This document shows, piece by piece, positions 1 to 13,436 of a DNA stretch of 64,000 bases (within the stretch, counting starts at the first letter, position 1; every line of letters starts with the position of its first letter). Both the position numbers and the translations under genes were made by a program. A model generated the notes under the pieces. The model had not been told where the DNA came from, made no database searches, and saw nothing but the letters and a program-made list of their open reading frames with translations. Source of the stretch: Mugil cephalus (Eukaryota; Chordata; Actinopteri; Mugiliformes; Mugilidae); NCBI RefSeq assembly GCF_022458985.1, contig NC_061789.1, forward strand, positions 15,160,357 to 15,224,356. Direction: 5' to 3'.

Positions 1-960
1 AAGCCAGTCAGTCACTTATCTCTCAAGCAAAAACACAAAATCTTCTGTAGCTTCAGCTACTTTAATTATGAATTGCCTTGTCAACTATGCTGACGACTTA
101 CTTACTACTACATACTGCAAACAGAAACGTTTAATAATTTAATGCTGCAGACAGAATGTGAACAAATATACGGTCTTGAAAAGAGAGCTCCAATTACCTG
201 ACTAGTGTATTATAAATCACCGCGAAGCAATCCCTTATCTATGAATATTAACTATATTTGCATGAAGAATATTTGTATTTGGTTTATCTTAATGTCTTGT
301 GGATATATAAACTTGATAAACCATGGACACCTGACACGGTGAGCACCTCTTGACCTTTCCTAAAGTGCACAAAGCACTTTGCAGAGCTGATCCAGTGCTA
401 TTGGAAACGTCTCCGCTGACTGTTGGTGCAGGGAAATTAAAGCCAGTCGTGGCAGCTCTCCAGGTTATTGTCTGGGGTATTTCTCCCAGTTCAGAGCAGT
501 AATTTGTCTCCCCTCGCCGCTTCTTTAGTCCTCGGCCGCTGAAAAGAGTTGAGGTGAGTCTAGGTGGCTAAATGTGTTTTTTGTCCCATCCTTTATCAAG
601 TCAGAAGACTTCCTTGTCTTTTGTTAGTTAATCTTATTACCAGCTCTCTTCCAGAACATGTTTGCAGCTGTAAACATCAAAATCCTTGAAACCAGATCAA
701 CATCCTGGTCCAGCTGTGGGAACATGCAGAAACTAGTCCAGCAGAGGATTTGAAATGTTCGCAGTATAAATCTCCTGCCGAAGAAGCCATCAGGCTTTAA
801 TGCAGTGTGGAGATTTTAATTATTCATAAAATGATTTTAATTAAGGTCCTTTCAAGCAATTAGGCAGCTGTGAAATAAATCCCCAAACACTAGGTGGAAA
901 AACACATTCAGAGAGGCATGAGACTTGAAGTGACGTAACCTGTCCTGTCCTCGTTTTCAG
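1..960 (+). other. Intron sequence of the sbk1-like gene
   Basis: This stretch ends in the pyrimidine-rich acceptor GTCCTCGTTTTCAG used by the first visible sbk1 exon. I looked for the preceding exon with the kinase glycine loop and did not find it. A donor-like GAGGTGAGTC at about 549-558 could mark an untranslated exon but has no coding support. Confidence 0.5.
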
Positions 961-2859
961 GAACAAAAATGGCCCTGAAGTTTCTGAGGAAGAAGACCAC
1001 CAAGCTGAAGAGCTTCCTGAGGGAGTACAGCGTCTCCCTCTACCTGTCACCATGCCCATTCATCATCAACATGTACGGCATCGCCTTCGAAACCGACGAG
1101 TACTACATCTTCGCTCAGGAGTACGCACTGGCTGGAGATCTGTTTGACATCATCCCTCCTCAGGTGAGAGCCGCTGTTTTTCACATTCATTAGGTAATTC
1201 CTAAACCTTATGGTCAGTGAATTTAATGTTATGGCTGATCGGTGTAGGTATAATGTTTCTGTAACATAACATAACTCTATTTATAGATCTGTTTTAGCAT
1301 TAGCTTGAGCTAGCTTGCCTGGACACCCACCAGACAAGGACTTTGAATAATCTCTTCAGTTGAGTTGATGAACACTGTGTCAAAAGTTAGCAGAGCTAGG
1401 TAGGAAATCACAGCAGAAGTTCCATCTCATTATAATTTAATAAGCTCCAGCTAACATTTTTTTATGGATTAACAAAATCCACAAAGTAGCGTCAAGTAGT
1501 GTTGTTTTGGTTCATATTGCTAGCTTGATAGCTGGATTAGTAAACACAGTAGCGACAACTGGTCAGCCTGGGGTTTCAATCTCTGAATGGCAAATGGAGC
1601 AGAGCAGCTCATGTTGGAGTTGAAGTTGAGGAATGTGGATCAATAGTTACTTTCACTTAAATCACTACAGCACAAAACATAGAGAAGACATGCGAGTAGA
1701 TGGTGAGTGGCAGGCTGAACAAAGGAGAACTTTCTGTTCTTGTCCAGCCGTTGAACAAGGAAATGCTTTTTAGACCAATCACAGCTCCTCATGGTCCATA
1801 TCTCTACAACATTTCCTGGGAGGTGCATATCATGTTACGATATACCTACGCCACCAAAGAGACGTGGATCTTAAATTACGTTTGCTGCAGCCTCCACTTT
1901 GGTGCTGTTTCCATCCAGTGCTTCAGATCAAAGCTGCATCTATTTACAGACTCTTTCTAGGTGACTGTATTTACCCCTGATGCAGGGTGTGTCTGCTTCA
2001 TGTTGGTGACCTGTTGTCCTGCTCTCTCTCTGTCCAGGTAGGACTTCCTGAGGTGGTGGCAAAGCGCTGTGTCCACCAGGTGGCCATCGCCCTGGACTAC
2101 CTGCACTGCAAGAAGCTGGTCCACCGGGACATCAAGCCAGAGAATGTCCTCATTTTTGACAAAGAGTGCAGAAAGGTCAAGCTGTCAGACTTTGGCATGA
2201 CGCGACGTGCTGGCTCTCCAGTGAAGCGCGTGAGCGGCACGATCCCATACACGGCGCCCGAGCTGTGCGACCCCTCTCGGCACGAGGGCTTCTGCGTGGA
2301 CTACAGCACGGACGTGTGGGCCTTCGGCGTGCTGCTGTTCTGCATGCTGACAGGAAACTTCCCCTGGGAGAAGGCCATGCCCAATGACGCCTTCTACGAG
2401 GAGTTTGTCCGCTGGCAGCGGCGTCGGACGGGCACGGTGCCCTCGCAGTGGCGGCGTTTCACGGATGAAGCTCTACGAATGTTTCGTAGGCTCTTATCCA
2501 TCGAGCAGGAGCGCCGCTGCTCCGTAAAAGAAGTCTTCAGCTACTTCAACCAGTGCTGGATGTTGGACACAGAGAACGGGAACGCTAATGGCACCGGTGG
2601 GGGGTTAGAGGGCGGCGCACCTCCTCTGGACATCAGCTCATCCTCATCTGAAGAGGACGTATTAGTGGACAAAATGAAGCAGCAGAGCCTGTCACCCGCC
2701 TGCATGGTGGCGAAGGGAGGCCTCATGATGGACACTCACTACTCCTCCATGTCTGCCAACAGCTCGCCGTCCTCCACCGGCAGCTACGAGCGAGTCAACA
2801 GAGACAACAACGAAAGAGGACGCATCCTTGTGGCGACGCCCATCGAGATCTGTGTGTAG
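961..2859 (+). CDS. sbk1: SBK1-like serine/threonine kinase, 5' exon(s) missing
   Basis: Two coding exons are visible: 961-1163, after a TTTTCAG acceptor and ending at CAG/gtgaga, and 2038-2859, after TGTCCAG and ending in TAG. The first reads [19 protein letters not shown], which carries the VAIK-type catalytic lysine and the start of the C-helix. The second carries [12 protein letters not shown], a TIPYTAPEL activation-loop end and the kinase C-lobe ([19 protein letters not shown]). A Ser-rich tail follows and ends in VATPIEICV, very like the SBK1 terminus. The MALK methionine is not the start: the reading frame runs back through GAACAAAA into the acceptor, and the glycine loop (GKGTYGKV in the family) must be on an exon left of the window. 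All catalytic residues seen are intact, so an active kinase is expected. SBK1 is a brain-enriched cytoplasmic kinase of poorly known substrate. The intron 1164-2037 holds no recognised feature. Confidence 0.88.
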
Positions 2860-3490
2860 AGACGACCAGTGATGCCTCTGGGCTACCCGCTCACACGTGT
2901 ACGCTGCTGTGTGCTGATGATTTCTCCCAGTGTGGGAAAGGAAGAAGGGAAGTGCGCCGACCGGTGCTCAGCATCGGCAAACGATTGAGAGCCTCACATA
3001 TGATGTAGCTTCACTGCAGATTTATTCATTTCTGATGAAGACAAACTCTGAGGAAATGACCCGAGAGACAGTCACACACTGTAGCCTCTTGTATGTGGTT
3101 TATACTTCAGTTACTGGAATAGTACATGGACACAATGGACAACTTGTAAAGAAGAAGGGGAAGAAAACAAAAACGACACAGTCTACAAGCAATATGTTGA
3201 AAAAAAGTAATCTGTAAAGAAAAGGAGGAAGATATGATTGACTTTGTGCGTAAACTGACTTGTGTGTTTAATGTAGTGTTCGGTTTTCATGTTTGGTAGG
3301 TTTGTGTGGAGTGTTTTTATTTGGAGTTAAGTTATTTATTTAAGTGAGACGCACATATTTATGATTGTTTTATTGAGCAGCACCACAGATACGAATCCTG
3401 ATTTTGTTTAGTTTTTTTTCTATTTTCTCTCAGAAAAAAAAAAAATAATAATAATTTACTGAGAAAATAAAGGATTGTAGAAGCAGGTTT
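2860..3490 (+). other. sbk1: 3' UTR and poly(A) signal of sbk1-like gene
   Basis: Sequence after the TAG stop runs into an A/T-rich stretch with an AATAAA hexamer at 3466-3471, followed by a GT-containing tract. This is the first good poly(A) signal downstream of the stop. The exact cleavage site is inferred. Confidence 0.55.
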
Positions 3491-6400
3491 ACGTTTTTCT
3501 TTAAACATTCAAACATTCACCACCATGTTGTGATTTCCCATTAAAGTAGAAGTTATTTCCCATACTTTCCCATGATGCCGAAACTTATTGTACAGGAGCT
3601 GTTTCTAACCAGTCCTCCCATTAAACTACAGCACACTGGTACCAATTAATGATCTTTAAAATAAAAGTAAAAAATAAAATGACAGTTTGTAACTGTCTAC
3701 TTTGCAATCTAATTTTGTTTTTCTTTACTTGCATGACTTATAAAAATTATACAAATTATATATCCTTTGAGCAACTAAATTATTACATTATAGTGATAAT
3801 TTGAGAAATATGGAATATTCCTAATTCCAATTATCCACTGCAAATGCAAATTCACTTTGGACTGTTCTTCATTTTCATTTTTTTTTATTTATTAAAAGAC
3901 GTAACCCTGAAAATGTGACCACGAATGTAGAAAAAAGTAGAAAAAGTTCCTTAAGGTTTGGAAAGAAGTCACTCCTTTCTTGTTTAAAAGAAGTATTGCA
4001 TGACATATTGTTACTATGGTGAAGATTTGTTGAAATAAAAACACTGAATCTTTTGTTGTTGTTGTTGTTGTTATTAATTAAGGAATAGTTGGAAATCTAT
4101 CAAAAAAAAAAAATGGGTGTTAAGACAGCTGGTTAGCCTAGCCAAGAATTTAGATGGGAAAAGGAGATGCCAACCTGGCTCCTAATGGTAACAAAATCCA
4201 CCTACTAGAACATTACAAATATTTTGCTGCTTGTTTGATTTTTTTGAAAAAAAAAAAAAAAACTGTAAATAAGGACACATAACTTTCTCATTTTATCTTC
4301 AACTTAATCTAGGAACAAGCTCTATTTTACTTTTCAAGGATTTGTTTGTTTAGGAAGTGTTTTTACTTATTTATTTTTTGAATTAGCCAAGAAGACTGTG
4401 CCAGCAGCTGGTTAGCTAGTTAGCTAAGAAAAGGGAGCTTGCCGATGAATTATTTAGGACAAAAGTGTAGAATTGGTAATTTGCCAGATTACAGGAATAA
4501 TCTAATCTCAGTCTTCTAAGGGACTGATTAGTCATTTAATACATTCCTAATAGTAACATATTTCCCTAACAAGAAAATCAATTAAATAGCCAAACATGTA
4601 ACGTTAGCCAACCTTACCCATCTGTTGTAAAATGCCTAAATTATGAAACTGCTCAAGAGCACAGTGGATATCTAAATTGTATACATTAAAATTTATTACA
4701 AATTACTTTTCTTTGTTGGAGTTTTGTTTAACAGGGCTGTGTAGATGTTTTATATCCACTGTAAACATCATGTCCAGCCAGCCTTTACAAATGTTAGGAC
4801 TTGAAATGGACTGACATTTTTTTTTTTTTTTGGAAAATTGGCCTAAAACTATCCAGATTACCCCACATTTCTACAATGCCGTACGTTAGCTCTAACGCTA
4901 ACCCAGGCTCGCAGCTACAAAATCATGTCAGAGAAGGCTGTTCCTGTGTTTTATTTAATATGATGTTGTTTGAGTCTCAGTCAGGGGATGAAACACCACA
5001 GGAAATAAAGCCGCGTGCCGTTATTCCAGCTCAGACTTTTCTCCCCGCTCATTAAAAATGAAATAAGGCTGGAGCTGGAGCTGCACTCTGTTCTGTTCAG
5101 CTTTGAAGTGTGAGGTTAGAGCTGCAAGATCAACTCTTATCAACAACCGCATTCCTGCACAAACCACCCTACAACAAACACAGACTCATTCCATTCTGAG
5201 CATTAAATCAACTTTACTGTATGTCGGTGGCACAGTTACGCCCTGATAAACCTACAATGTCCCACAAAGCTGTAAAACCAGTGAGCCATGTTTCAGGCTG
5301 GGCTGTAATGAGGAGCCTCGAAAACCTTGCTGAAAGATGAATTACATAAGCCTCCCATCCAGGTACAACCTGACCATCACAGAGAAAATAAAATGTCCGT
5401 ATATCAACAACAGCCCTCCAATGAAGCACAGCAGCCAATTTAAACTGAAGCATTTCAGACCCTGATAAGAATGAGGACGTCCAATGCCAGTTCAGTTATA
5501 CAAACTCCATCTGCCCGGATATAAAGGAAATAAAAAATAAATGGAAAAATAAAATCAGCCAAGTGCAGCTGAGCAGGAGAGCAAATCACGGAGCAGCCCT
5601 GCATGTTCAGCATAGTAATTACAGCTGAGCTCTGCAGTCAGTGATCCCACTGTTTCTCCCACCAGCACGTTTACATATTCACCAACAGAAAAGAGGCATA
5701 AATAAGAAATACAGTGAAACACACGAGCGCAGTGATGTCTCACTTGTGATTTTTCGACTCCTCATAAATCCAATGGCGCATGGAAAACTTAAAATAAGAC
5801 ATTAATTGTCCATGTTCACTCCTTTTGAGACATGTAGAAGGTGGTTATGTAAGCATCAGCAGACATTTATTTCATTTTATGTCATAAAATCATTTTTTTG
5901 ACATAAAAGACATAAAAATCTGAACATCTGTCTGAAATTGTACACCATTATCTCAGAAATACGCAGTCATTACATTACAATCAAAAAGGCATTTAAAAAA
6001 GGCATCTCATCAAGTCCTGTTACCTTTTTTTTTTTAAACACCTTTTGGATTAGTATGACCTGGATGACTGAGAACCTCCTCAGACATTACATTACAACTT
6101 TGACTGACAGTTTTTTTTATTATTTTTTAAAGAGTTTTGTTGACAGCTGTGGCTCCAGAGACTATTTGAAGCTCATGTATACCGCAGACACGAAAACTCA
6201 AATTTTGCTGTCACGTTAAGGTGAAACTAACCTTACAATCCTGACTTCATCAAATGCTAATACTCAGACTCAGCTAATACTTCATCTAATACTCAGATTT
6301 AAATGACATTTAATCCAAAGGAATTTGTTGATATTGTTTAACATTACTGTTAAATGTTGATCGGTAGCTGCACCAGTCCTGAGAGAACCTGAGGCTTAAA

Positions 6401-7811
6401 TGTGAAAACCAAGAAAGGGCATTGAAATATTTGACATAACATTTATAAATATAGGCAGAATATCTATACAAATAAAAACCACAATAATGTCGGTTGAATT
6501 CCCTACGTCTATATTTTTGCTAACAAATTCAGCCAGTTAAAATGCAAAAATGAATTGCAAATTTAAATGCATTTACTTCATTTATAAATACACAAAATAA
6601 GATGTTACAATCCCTTGTCCTATGATCTGAGAAAAAACACATTTGGAAGCCCAGTCCAACTGAGAAGCCAACCAGCAGGCTAGCACTCAGCTACCAACAA
6701 GCAACCAACAAGAAGACACCAGCTAACTAGCCTAGCCAACACTTGGCCCTCTACCATCCCCAATCCAGGTCCTAAAAGGAAATAACACAGATATGACCGG
6801 TTTAATTGAGACTTTAGGAGGCGGAGTCCTGTCAGTCATGCCGTTAAACAAGATTTAAGATTAAGATGTAAAGAAACTAGACCCATTATGGCCTCTTGTT
6901 GCTTCCATATAAAAATTGATGTACTCAATGCTCCCCATCCACTGCACGTTTTCTCTGTACTGATGTATTCTTATAATACTCAACTGAGCACAACTCCAGT
7001 CAGAAAACTGACAGCTATCCAAGTGTTTGACTCGTGTCGGTTTCTTCAGCAGCAGCGTTTTGTTCGGAGTCACCTGAGGAAGCAGCAGAGCTGTTTCTGC
7101 AGAGATAGCGAGGAGGATTGTGATCATGGGCCTGTCGCTCTTAAAAGCAGAGATAAGCCCGCAGGCCGAGCAAAGCGCGGCGTATTCTGAGGCAGGAGGT
7201 GAAGAGAGTGCAGACTCAATGTGAGAGAGATAACGGGAAATGCAGGAGGAGGACAATAAATGGGAAGAAAGCCAATAAAAGAGAGTTTCGGTTACAGCTG
7301 CAGGAAACAATGGTGTAATGAGATGACGTAATGTATCAGCTTTAGCTAGAAAATGAACTGAGCCAGACACTATAGTAGCAGCAGAGCCAACTATCCTTCC
7401 CACTAACCTAAAACTGCCCCCATATTAAAATGACAAGTACAGCTTATTTCAATTTATTGTACTGTCCTGTCAATGTATCCACAAAAAAGGTGCCAGGTTG
7501 AAATCATTACTATGCAAATTACAGTAGTAAAACCCTGCCGTGGTAATCCTTAGTTACCTTAGCTACGACATTTACTGCCTGTTTTGAGTCGTGTATGTAA
7601 CAACAGTGGCCCTACAGCTGTCTGAACGACAGACAATATCTCACTGGATAGATTTTCTACAAATTTCACGGTCCCAAGAGGATACGTCCTAACGACTGGT
7701 AACCCCATACCATCTTCAGGCTATAAATTCAACTTTTTTGTGATCAAAAACCTGCAAAACCAGTGACACTGTAATCCACACTGTAAAGTTAACTGAACTA
7801 TGTGTGTGTAT

Positions 7812-7813
7812 AC

Positions 7814-7873
<60 letters not shown>

Positions 7874-8092
7874 CATATACATATATATATACATATACAT
7901 ATACACATATATATACATATACACATATATATACATATACACATATATATACATATACACATATATATACATATACACATATATATATATACATATACAT
8001 ATATATACATTACATATACATACATATACATATACATATACATACAATACATACTATACATATACTATACATATATACATACATATACATAC

Positions 8093-8139
<47 letters not shown>

Positions 8140-8184
8140 TACACATATACATATATATATATATATACATATATATATTTAAAC
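7812..8184. repeat. AT/ATAC microsatellite with an 18-bp minisatellite core
   Basis: The block begins with about 45 bases of pure (AT)n, continues as ATAC/ATAT variants, and between about 7905 and 7990 repeats the 18-base unit CATATACACATATATATA about five times. It ends in a second pure AT run and (AC)n. Long Tyr/Ile-rich open frames on both strands over it are artefacts of the repeat. Confidence 0.9.
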
Positions 8185-8222
8185 ACATTAGTGTGCTAGT
8201 ATGCTAGTATTAGCATTAAGGA

Positions 8223-8559
8223 CAAGGGTCTTCGACATTTTTCAGGCCAAGGACCGCCAAACCGATTGGAAAGATTGAGTAGGGACCCTCCTACCTAATA
8301 TATGTGTTCTATACTAAACTCAGCCTAGTACTGTTTATAAATATACATTATTGTTATCATTCTGCATTCAATATTAAGCTATCCTTTACTAAAATATGTT
8401 AGATTCATGTGAATTTGTAGCTAAAGAAAATTTGTTGGGGGGAAATTAAAATATATATATATATATGAAAAATGTCTGATCAACCAAAGATTTCACGGCC
8501 CCCCTGTAGTACCTCCGCGGACCCCTTAGGGGTCACGGACCCCCTGTTGAAGACCTACG
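8223..8559 (+). mobile_element. hAT-type non-autonomous element (MITE), copy 1
   Basis: A 337-bp element with no coding capacity. Its ends are imperfect inverted repeats: CAAGGGTCTTCGAC at the left, and the reverse complement of the right end reads CGTAGGTCTTCAAC. It is flanked by an 8-bp near-duplication, ATTAAGGA (8215-8222) and ATTTAGGA (8560-8567). Eight-base target duplications and CAGGGGTC-like ends are typical of hAT elements. A related copy lies at 11241-11499 in the same orientation. Confidence 0.75.
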
Positions 8560-11240
8560 ATTTAGGACACAGAACCAAGGTTACAGCTCCACAGGGATGC
8601 TAGCATGGCTAAACACTTCTGAAGTGAAACGTGGAGTCTCACTAAATAAAGTGAACTGAGCTGAACCTCAGCAGTGTGTAGCAGTAGTGTTGGTAGTGGC
8701 CAAAACGAACGGCACTGCAGATGTAAACTCGGATGTCCATGTTTAGCCTGTCGGCACTGCGACTCGAGCTCAGATGAAAATGGATTAACCGGCAAACTAA
8801 TCAGCGTGACTCAATAACCCCTGATAAACGTTAGAATCACACTGACATCATGCTCAGCTCCATCCAAACAACAGCTGCTGTACCGACACCTGCACCACCA
8901 ACACGCTGCATGAAGAAGACGCCGTCTGTGACGAGAGCCGCATCAATATGCCGACGCCGTCTCCAGCTGCCAGGCTTTTTTTTTTTTTTTTTTTTTTTTT
9001 TCAGTGGGTGGAAGCAGCAACTCTTATTCCAAGTAGCAACAAAGTGAAATAGGGAGGTGAGAAACACCGCGACATGTCCCCGCAGGTCAACGCGGCAGCT
9101 CGATAATGATGTGAGAGAGAGCAGGCTTCCAAATATAGAATGAGGACTATTTCCATCGAGGGGGTGTTGTGACTCAAATCCAGAGCTCAGTGCGAATGTC
9201 TGTGAGATACTAACTGCATTAGCAGCAGCCCACATGTTCAGCCGTTTGGCCTCGCTTAGTTCACAACAAAAACAAGATAATTTGGGCCCTTTTTCGCACC
9301 AGTCCCAGAATCAGTCAGTCAGTGTTTAGGTGAACAGATGGCCGCAGGATGCTTCGGGCCGGGTTGATAAACGCCAGTAAACCCGGACTGGGTTCAACGC
9401 AACCTGGACCGTGTTGGAGTCTAATGTCACAAACTCACAAATTGACAATTTCAAGCAGGATTGCAACTTAAAACAATCACCAAAACACATCAGATTTAAT
9501 TTGATTGTGCTCTTTTAATTGCCATTATCACACCACGGCATTGGAAAGTTTCTGAAAGCTGTGATTACGGTAATTTCGTCCACGCGTCTTGCAAATTTAT
9601 TACACTCTTATAACATGCAGTAAATTTCAAATAACAACCCGGTATTGGAGGTTCCAGGTGTGCTGGAAAGCAAGGGACAATTTCTGACTGAAAAAGTTCA
9701 GGCTGCCAAGGACATCATTCTGCTTGTTTTCTAGTTTGGGTACAGTGAAAACCAGTCGGCTATGTTCTTTCATTTGGCTGGTGATTTGACAAACACGCTG
9801 CCTTCCTTGCAGCAATGATAATAATAATAAAAAAAAAAAGATTGTGTTCCTGTGTAGGAGCTGTGATGATTGTAGCACCCAATTTCTGTAACAAATAACA
9901 CTTATGAGAGCGAGATAGAGAACAAGCGCTGAGAAAGGCACTCAAAATTCATGTACCCATTTTAAGAAAAGGACCAGGGTTCAGTTTTATTGACTTTTAT
10001 TAAATAACATCAATCATCTTTTATATTTTTTTTAATTATTCCTCAAATAACAGAAAGTGCAGGCATGAAACCAAACTCCGAAATAGACCATTTACTCAAA
10101 ACATTCTCTTCTTAAACAATTAAGTCCGGCGACAACTCATGTGAACTGAAACACAAGCGACAGACAGACGGTTAAAAAGCTGCACTAGGCGACTTCAGCT
10201 CCACACGACAGCCAGAGGGAACTTAAGATGAGCTGAAGGGCCGATTCACCCAAATCACAAAAGCACATTTTAAAAAACAAAAAAAACGTATCTGGGGCTC
10301 CTCATCTCGAGCTGCGTGTTTATTCCGCCGAGCATCATTAATGTCGGGGTTTCATTTAAATTTGGTACGGCGTAATCTTCGGTGAGATTCAGAGCAGCGA
10401 GGAGAGCGGAAGGGATCTGACGGCCTCAGAAACAAAAGGATGCTAATTGCTCTGTATTGGCTGCTTACGAACAGCTTGTTCTCACGGAGGCAGTAAAAGC
10501 AGCACTCGGCTTTCATCTCTGTATTTATGGAGACAAGTGGTTACAGCCAAGGCTGCAACAAACCATTTGTTTTTCAGTCGATCGATTCATTTTTTTTCTA
10601 ATTAGTCGATAAAGCTGTTGATTTTTTTTTTCTTTTTTAAGCCCACTCTTTTTTATGACCTCCCCTGCACATCTTGTCTAATGTTCCTTTTTTTAATTTA
10701 TTTTTTTAAATAAGTGCTAACACTAAACAAACAAACAATAATGACAACATATTATAATATGATATCTATTTCAAACTTTTACTTCAACTAATGACACTAT
10801 TCAACTTTAAGGTTCAGATTTATTCAGTGTAAACCTATTTTGGAATTAAGTGAAGAGAGATGAAACAGCTGGTCCAGTCTCCAGGCTCTGAGGTCGACCA
10901 CTGCACCTGTGACTGCATTACTGATCTACAAAAAGTAGCCTAAACCCACTACCTGCTCAGCGTAAATGCTTGTGCATATCGTTCAGTTTTAGAAGTCTAT
11001 CTGCATAGCGACCGTGTTACAGTGGTGGGCGGTTTCGGTTTTAGTAGGCGTGCAACTTCCTTGGTCTCCAACATTTGACACGTTGCTTTTGTCTTTTTCG
11101 GTTATTTTGTTCGTTCCTGGCCGCAGGAACCCCCACAATTTGGGACGACGGTGCTTAACGTATTTAATGCAACTTTTAATATGAATGCAGAATATATTAT
11201 GATACATAAAATGTTGGCCGACTTGGACAGACATCTAGGG

Positions 11241-11499
11241 CAGGAGTCTCCCACGGTTTTTACAGGCCAAGGACCCCACAATGCTTAAGTAGGGACCCCC
11301 TACCTACTATGTGTGTTCTATATTAAAATAAGCCCAGTGGCATTTATAAATATAAATATATTGAATTCATGTTAATGTGTATTTAAAAAAATTTAAATTT
11401 GTAGGAAAAATAAATAAATAAAAATAATCAATCAAAAATCCCCTTGCAGTACCCCTGCGGGCCCCCTAGGGGTCGTAGACCTCCTGTTGAAGACCTATG
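11241..11499 (+). mobile_element. hAT-type non-autonomous element (MITE), copy 2
   Basis: A 259-bp relative of the element at 8223-8559. Shared blocks include CAGGCCAAGGACC, AGTAGGGACCC, GTGTGTTCTATA and the right end CCTGTTGAAGACCTA. Flanks ATCTAGGG (11233-11240) and ATTCAGGG (11500-11507) match at 6 of 8 positions, as expected for an old hAT target-site duplication. No open frame of note. Confidence 0.72.
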
Positions 11500-11699
11500 A
11501 TTCAGGGTATTTATTTTATGCAGCAGAGAGCGATGCGGCAGTCAGTCAGTCTTGAATTGCTCTCTAACAGAAACCGCTGGTCTTTCTGCTGCCATGAATG
11601 TCAGTGTGGGCAGTTTTTAAACATATAACATGTAAACAAATTTAAGCTAAAAGTTGTAACAGTTGTGCAAATGTTTATATCAATTTAATGAATTCATTA

Positions 11700-11880
11700 A
11701 AAAGTAAGAAGAGTGTAAACCGAGGTAATAAACCATGTTTTTTTTTTGTTTTTTTTTATTTATCAAGAAAGATATTCCATCTAAAAAGAGAAACGAGCAA
11801 ATTCCCACGTTTGAGAAGCTGCAGTCTGTAGTTTCTATGAGCATTTTACCTGGAAATTGATCCATCGCTGCAGCTCTAAA
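11700..11880 (+). mobile_element. Possible remnant of a second hAT-like family (right end)
   Basis: The segment ends in CATCGCTGCAGCTCTAA, which resembles the right terminus of a common fish hAT repeat whose left end reads like AGGGCTGCAACTAACGA. A matching left-end-like piece, AAGGCTGCAACAAACCA with CGATCGATT-type sequence, occurs at about 10548-10620. The two could belong to one disrupted copy, with unrelated DNA including MITE copy 2 between them. This rests on memory of the repeat family. Confidence 0.35.
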
Positions 11881-12479
11881 AACAAAAACCTAAAGGATTT
11901 AGATGCTTTGTGATTCGGCTGAACTGACTCTTTTGACTTTCCGTTTCCTGAAATCCTTCCCCGGATTCAACTCTTTAAAGTTTCCGCATCCTGTAAGCAG
12001 AGAAGCCTCTAAACCCGACACCAGCAATGAAAACCAACACGCCCCCAAAATGGCCGATCGGTGGTCTCGCTTAGAAAGGATGCGATGTCGTTTTGAGACG
12101 TCGACAGACATTTTTTTTTTACATGTAACTCTTGGCGTAGTGCAGCTTTATATTAAAATTTAAATAATTTTAGTAGAAAAGGAAGAATACATAAATAGTA
12201 GCGGATATAATAAAATTAGACAATAAAGTGCGTCGCAGCAAACATCGACCCTACATGCAACTTATCGATTAAATTAACTGATGTGATGACTGAAGCACTA
12301 CAGGGAATAAAAAAGTAGTACAAAAACTGTAGAAAAAAGTGGCCTCATATAAAGATATCATATTCTATACAACTGATCAATAAAGCTCATTTAAATATAA
12401 TAACTATGTTGAAATGATAAACTGTCTTTGTGACATGGCTAGTCAAAGAGTGGATCTTCATGAAGAAGAATAAATACAC

Positions 12480-12500
12480 ACACGCATACACACACTCACT

Positions 12501-12539
<39 letters not shown>

Positions 12540-12549
12540 ACACACACAC
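12480..12549. repeat. (CA)n microsatellite
   Basis: A nearly uninterrupted CA/CACT dinucleotide tract of about 70 bases. Confidence 0.9.
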
Positions 12550-13370
12550 GCTCAGCTTAGTCCAATTGGTGTAACTGTCTGTTATAGACCTACAAAAGAA
12601 AAGAAACAAACCAAAAAAAAAAAAAAAAAAGACACTTCTCGTATTAAAAAAACCTACAGTGGCCCATGGTTCGATCGGTCTGCCGAGACGAGTGAAATCT
12701 TACCAGAAGGTTTTTCCTTCTGCTCCAACGCATACACACATTAATTAGTGTTGCAAAGCAGCTGAGGTGAAGTCGGGCAGCGCTCGTTGCACCCTGAGGA
12801 GATCTGAGGATCGTTCTAGACCAAAACACACACAGAGACAGAGGAGGAGCTCGTCAGCGTGGAGACTGAGGTATGAGGTTTGTCCACTAGGGGGCGGGGA
12901 TTACTATAGAGCCGTCAATATTGACTGGAGCGGGTTCCAGTTTTAATAACGTACGTGAATTTTATGATTTCTTGAATGTTTAGCTACAAAAACAGAGATT
13001 CTCAACCAGATGACCAGAAATAGATATATTATATACTGTTTACTCAGCGCATTAACAATAAGGACTGAAGCAAAATTGATATTAACAATCTGAGAATGTG
13101 CTCATTGATCAGTGCTGCCTGAAGTAAAATCCGGTTCATGCTGATGTTACAGCCTAATACTGGAGGACCTTATTCTCAGTTTGGAAAAGCTGTATTCAAG
13201 GGGCTATGATCACCTGTGTGCTGTAGAGAGGAGCCATGTGTTCATTAGTCGGTGTCAACAGTACATACCTTCAGTTCCTCCACGCGTCGTCGGGGTCATC
13301 TCTTCTGTTGTTTGCTCGTGAACGTCTTGTTCTGTTGGACACAAACGCACTTTGTTGTTAACACTGGCAC

Positions 13371-13436
13371 GCTTTGGTTAGTAGCTGCTGTAACGAAAAG
13401 TAATTTCCCCCCGGGACCAATAAAGTCATTCTGATT
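13371..13436 (+). mobile_element. Fish retroelement 3'-tail fragment
   Basis: The sequence GTAATTTCCCCCCGGGACC followed by AATAAAGTCATTCTGATTCC matches the tail that ends many fish LINE/SINE copies (GTAATTTCCCC...GGGATCAATAAAGT...TGATTC). Only the tail is recognisable. The small open frame running into it is not considered a gene. Confidence 0.5.

Noticed and set aside
1..960. Search for the sbk1 glycine-loop exon
   Set aside because: No GxGxxGxV-coding segment with suitable splice sites was found; the exon is presumably left of the window.
6861..7403. 180-codon open frame on the minus strand
   Set aside because: No domain, no family resemblance, no splice context, and it sits in repeat-rich intergenic DNA; likely chance.
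7721..8207. Overlapping Tyr/Ile/His-rich open frames on both strands
   Set aside because: They are translations of the AT/ATAC satellite and appear in every frame.
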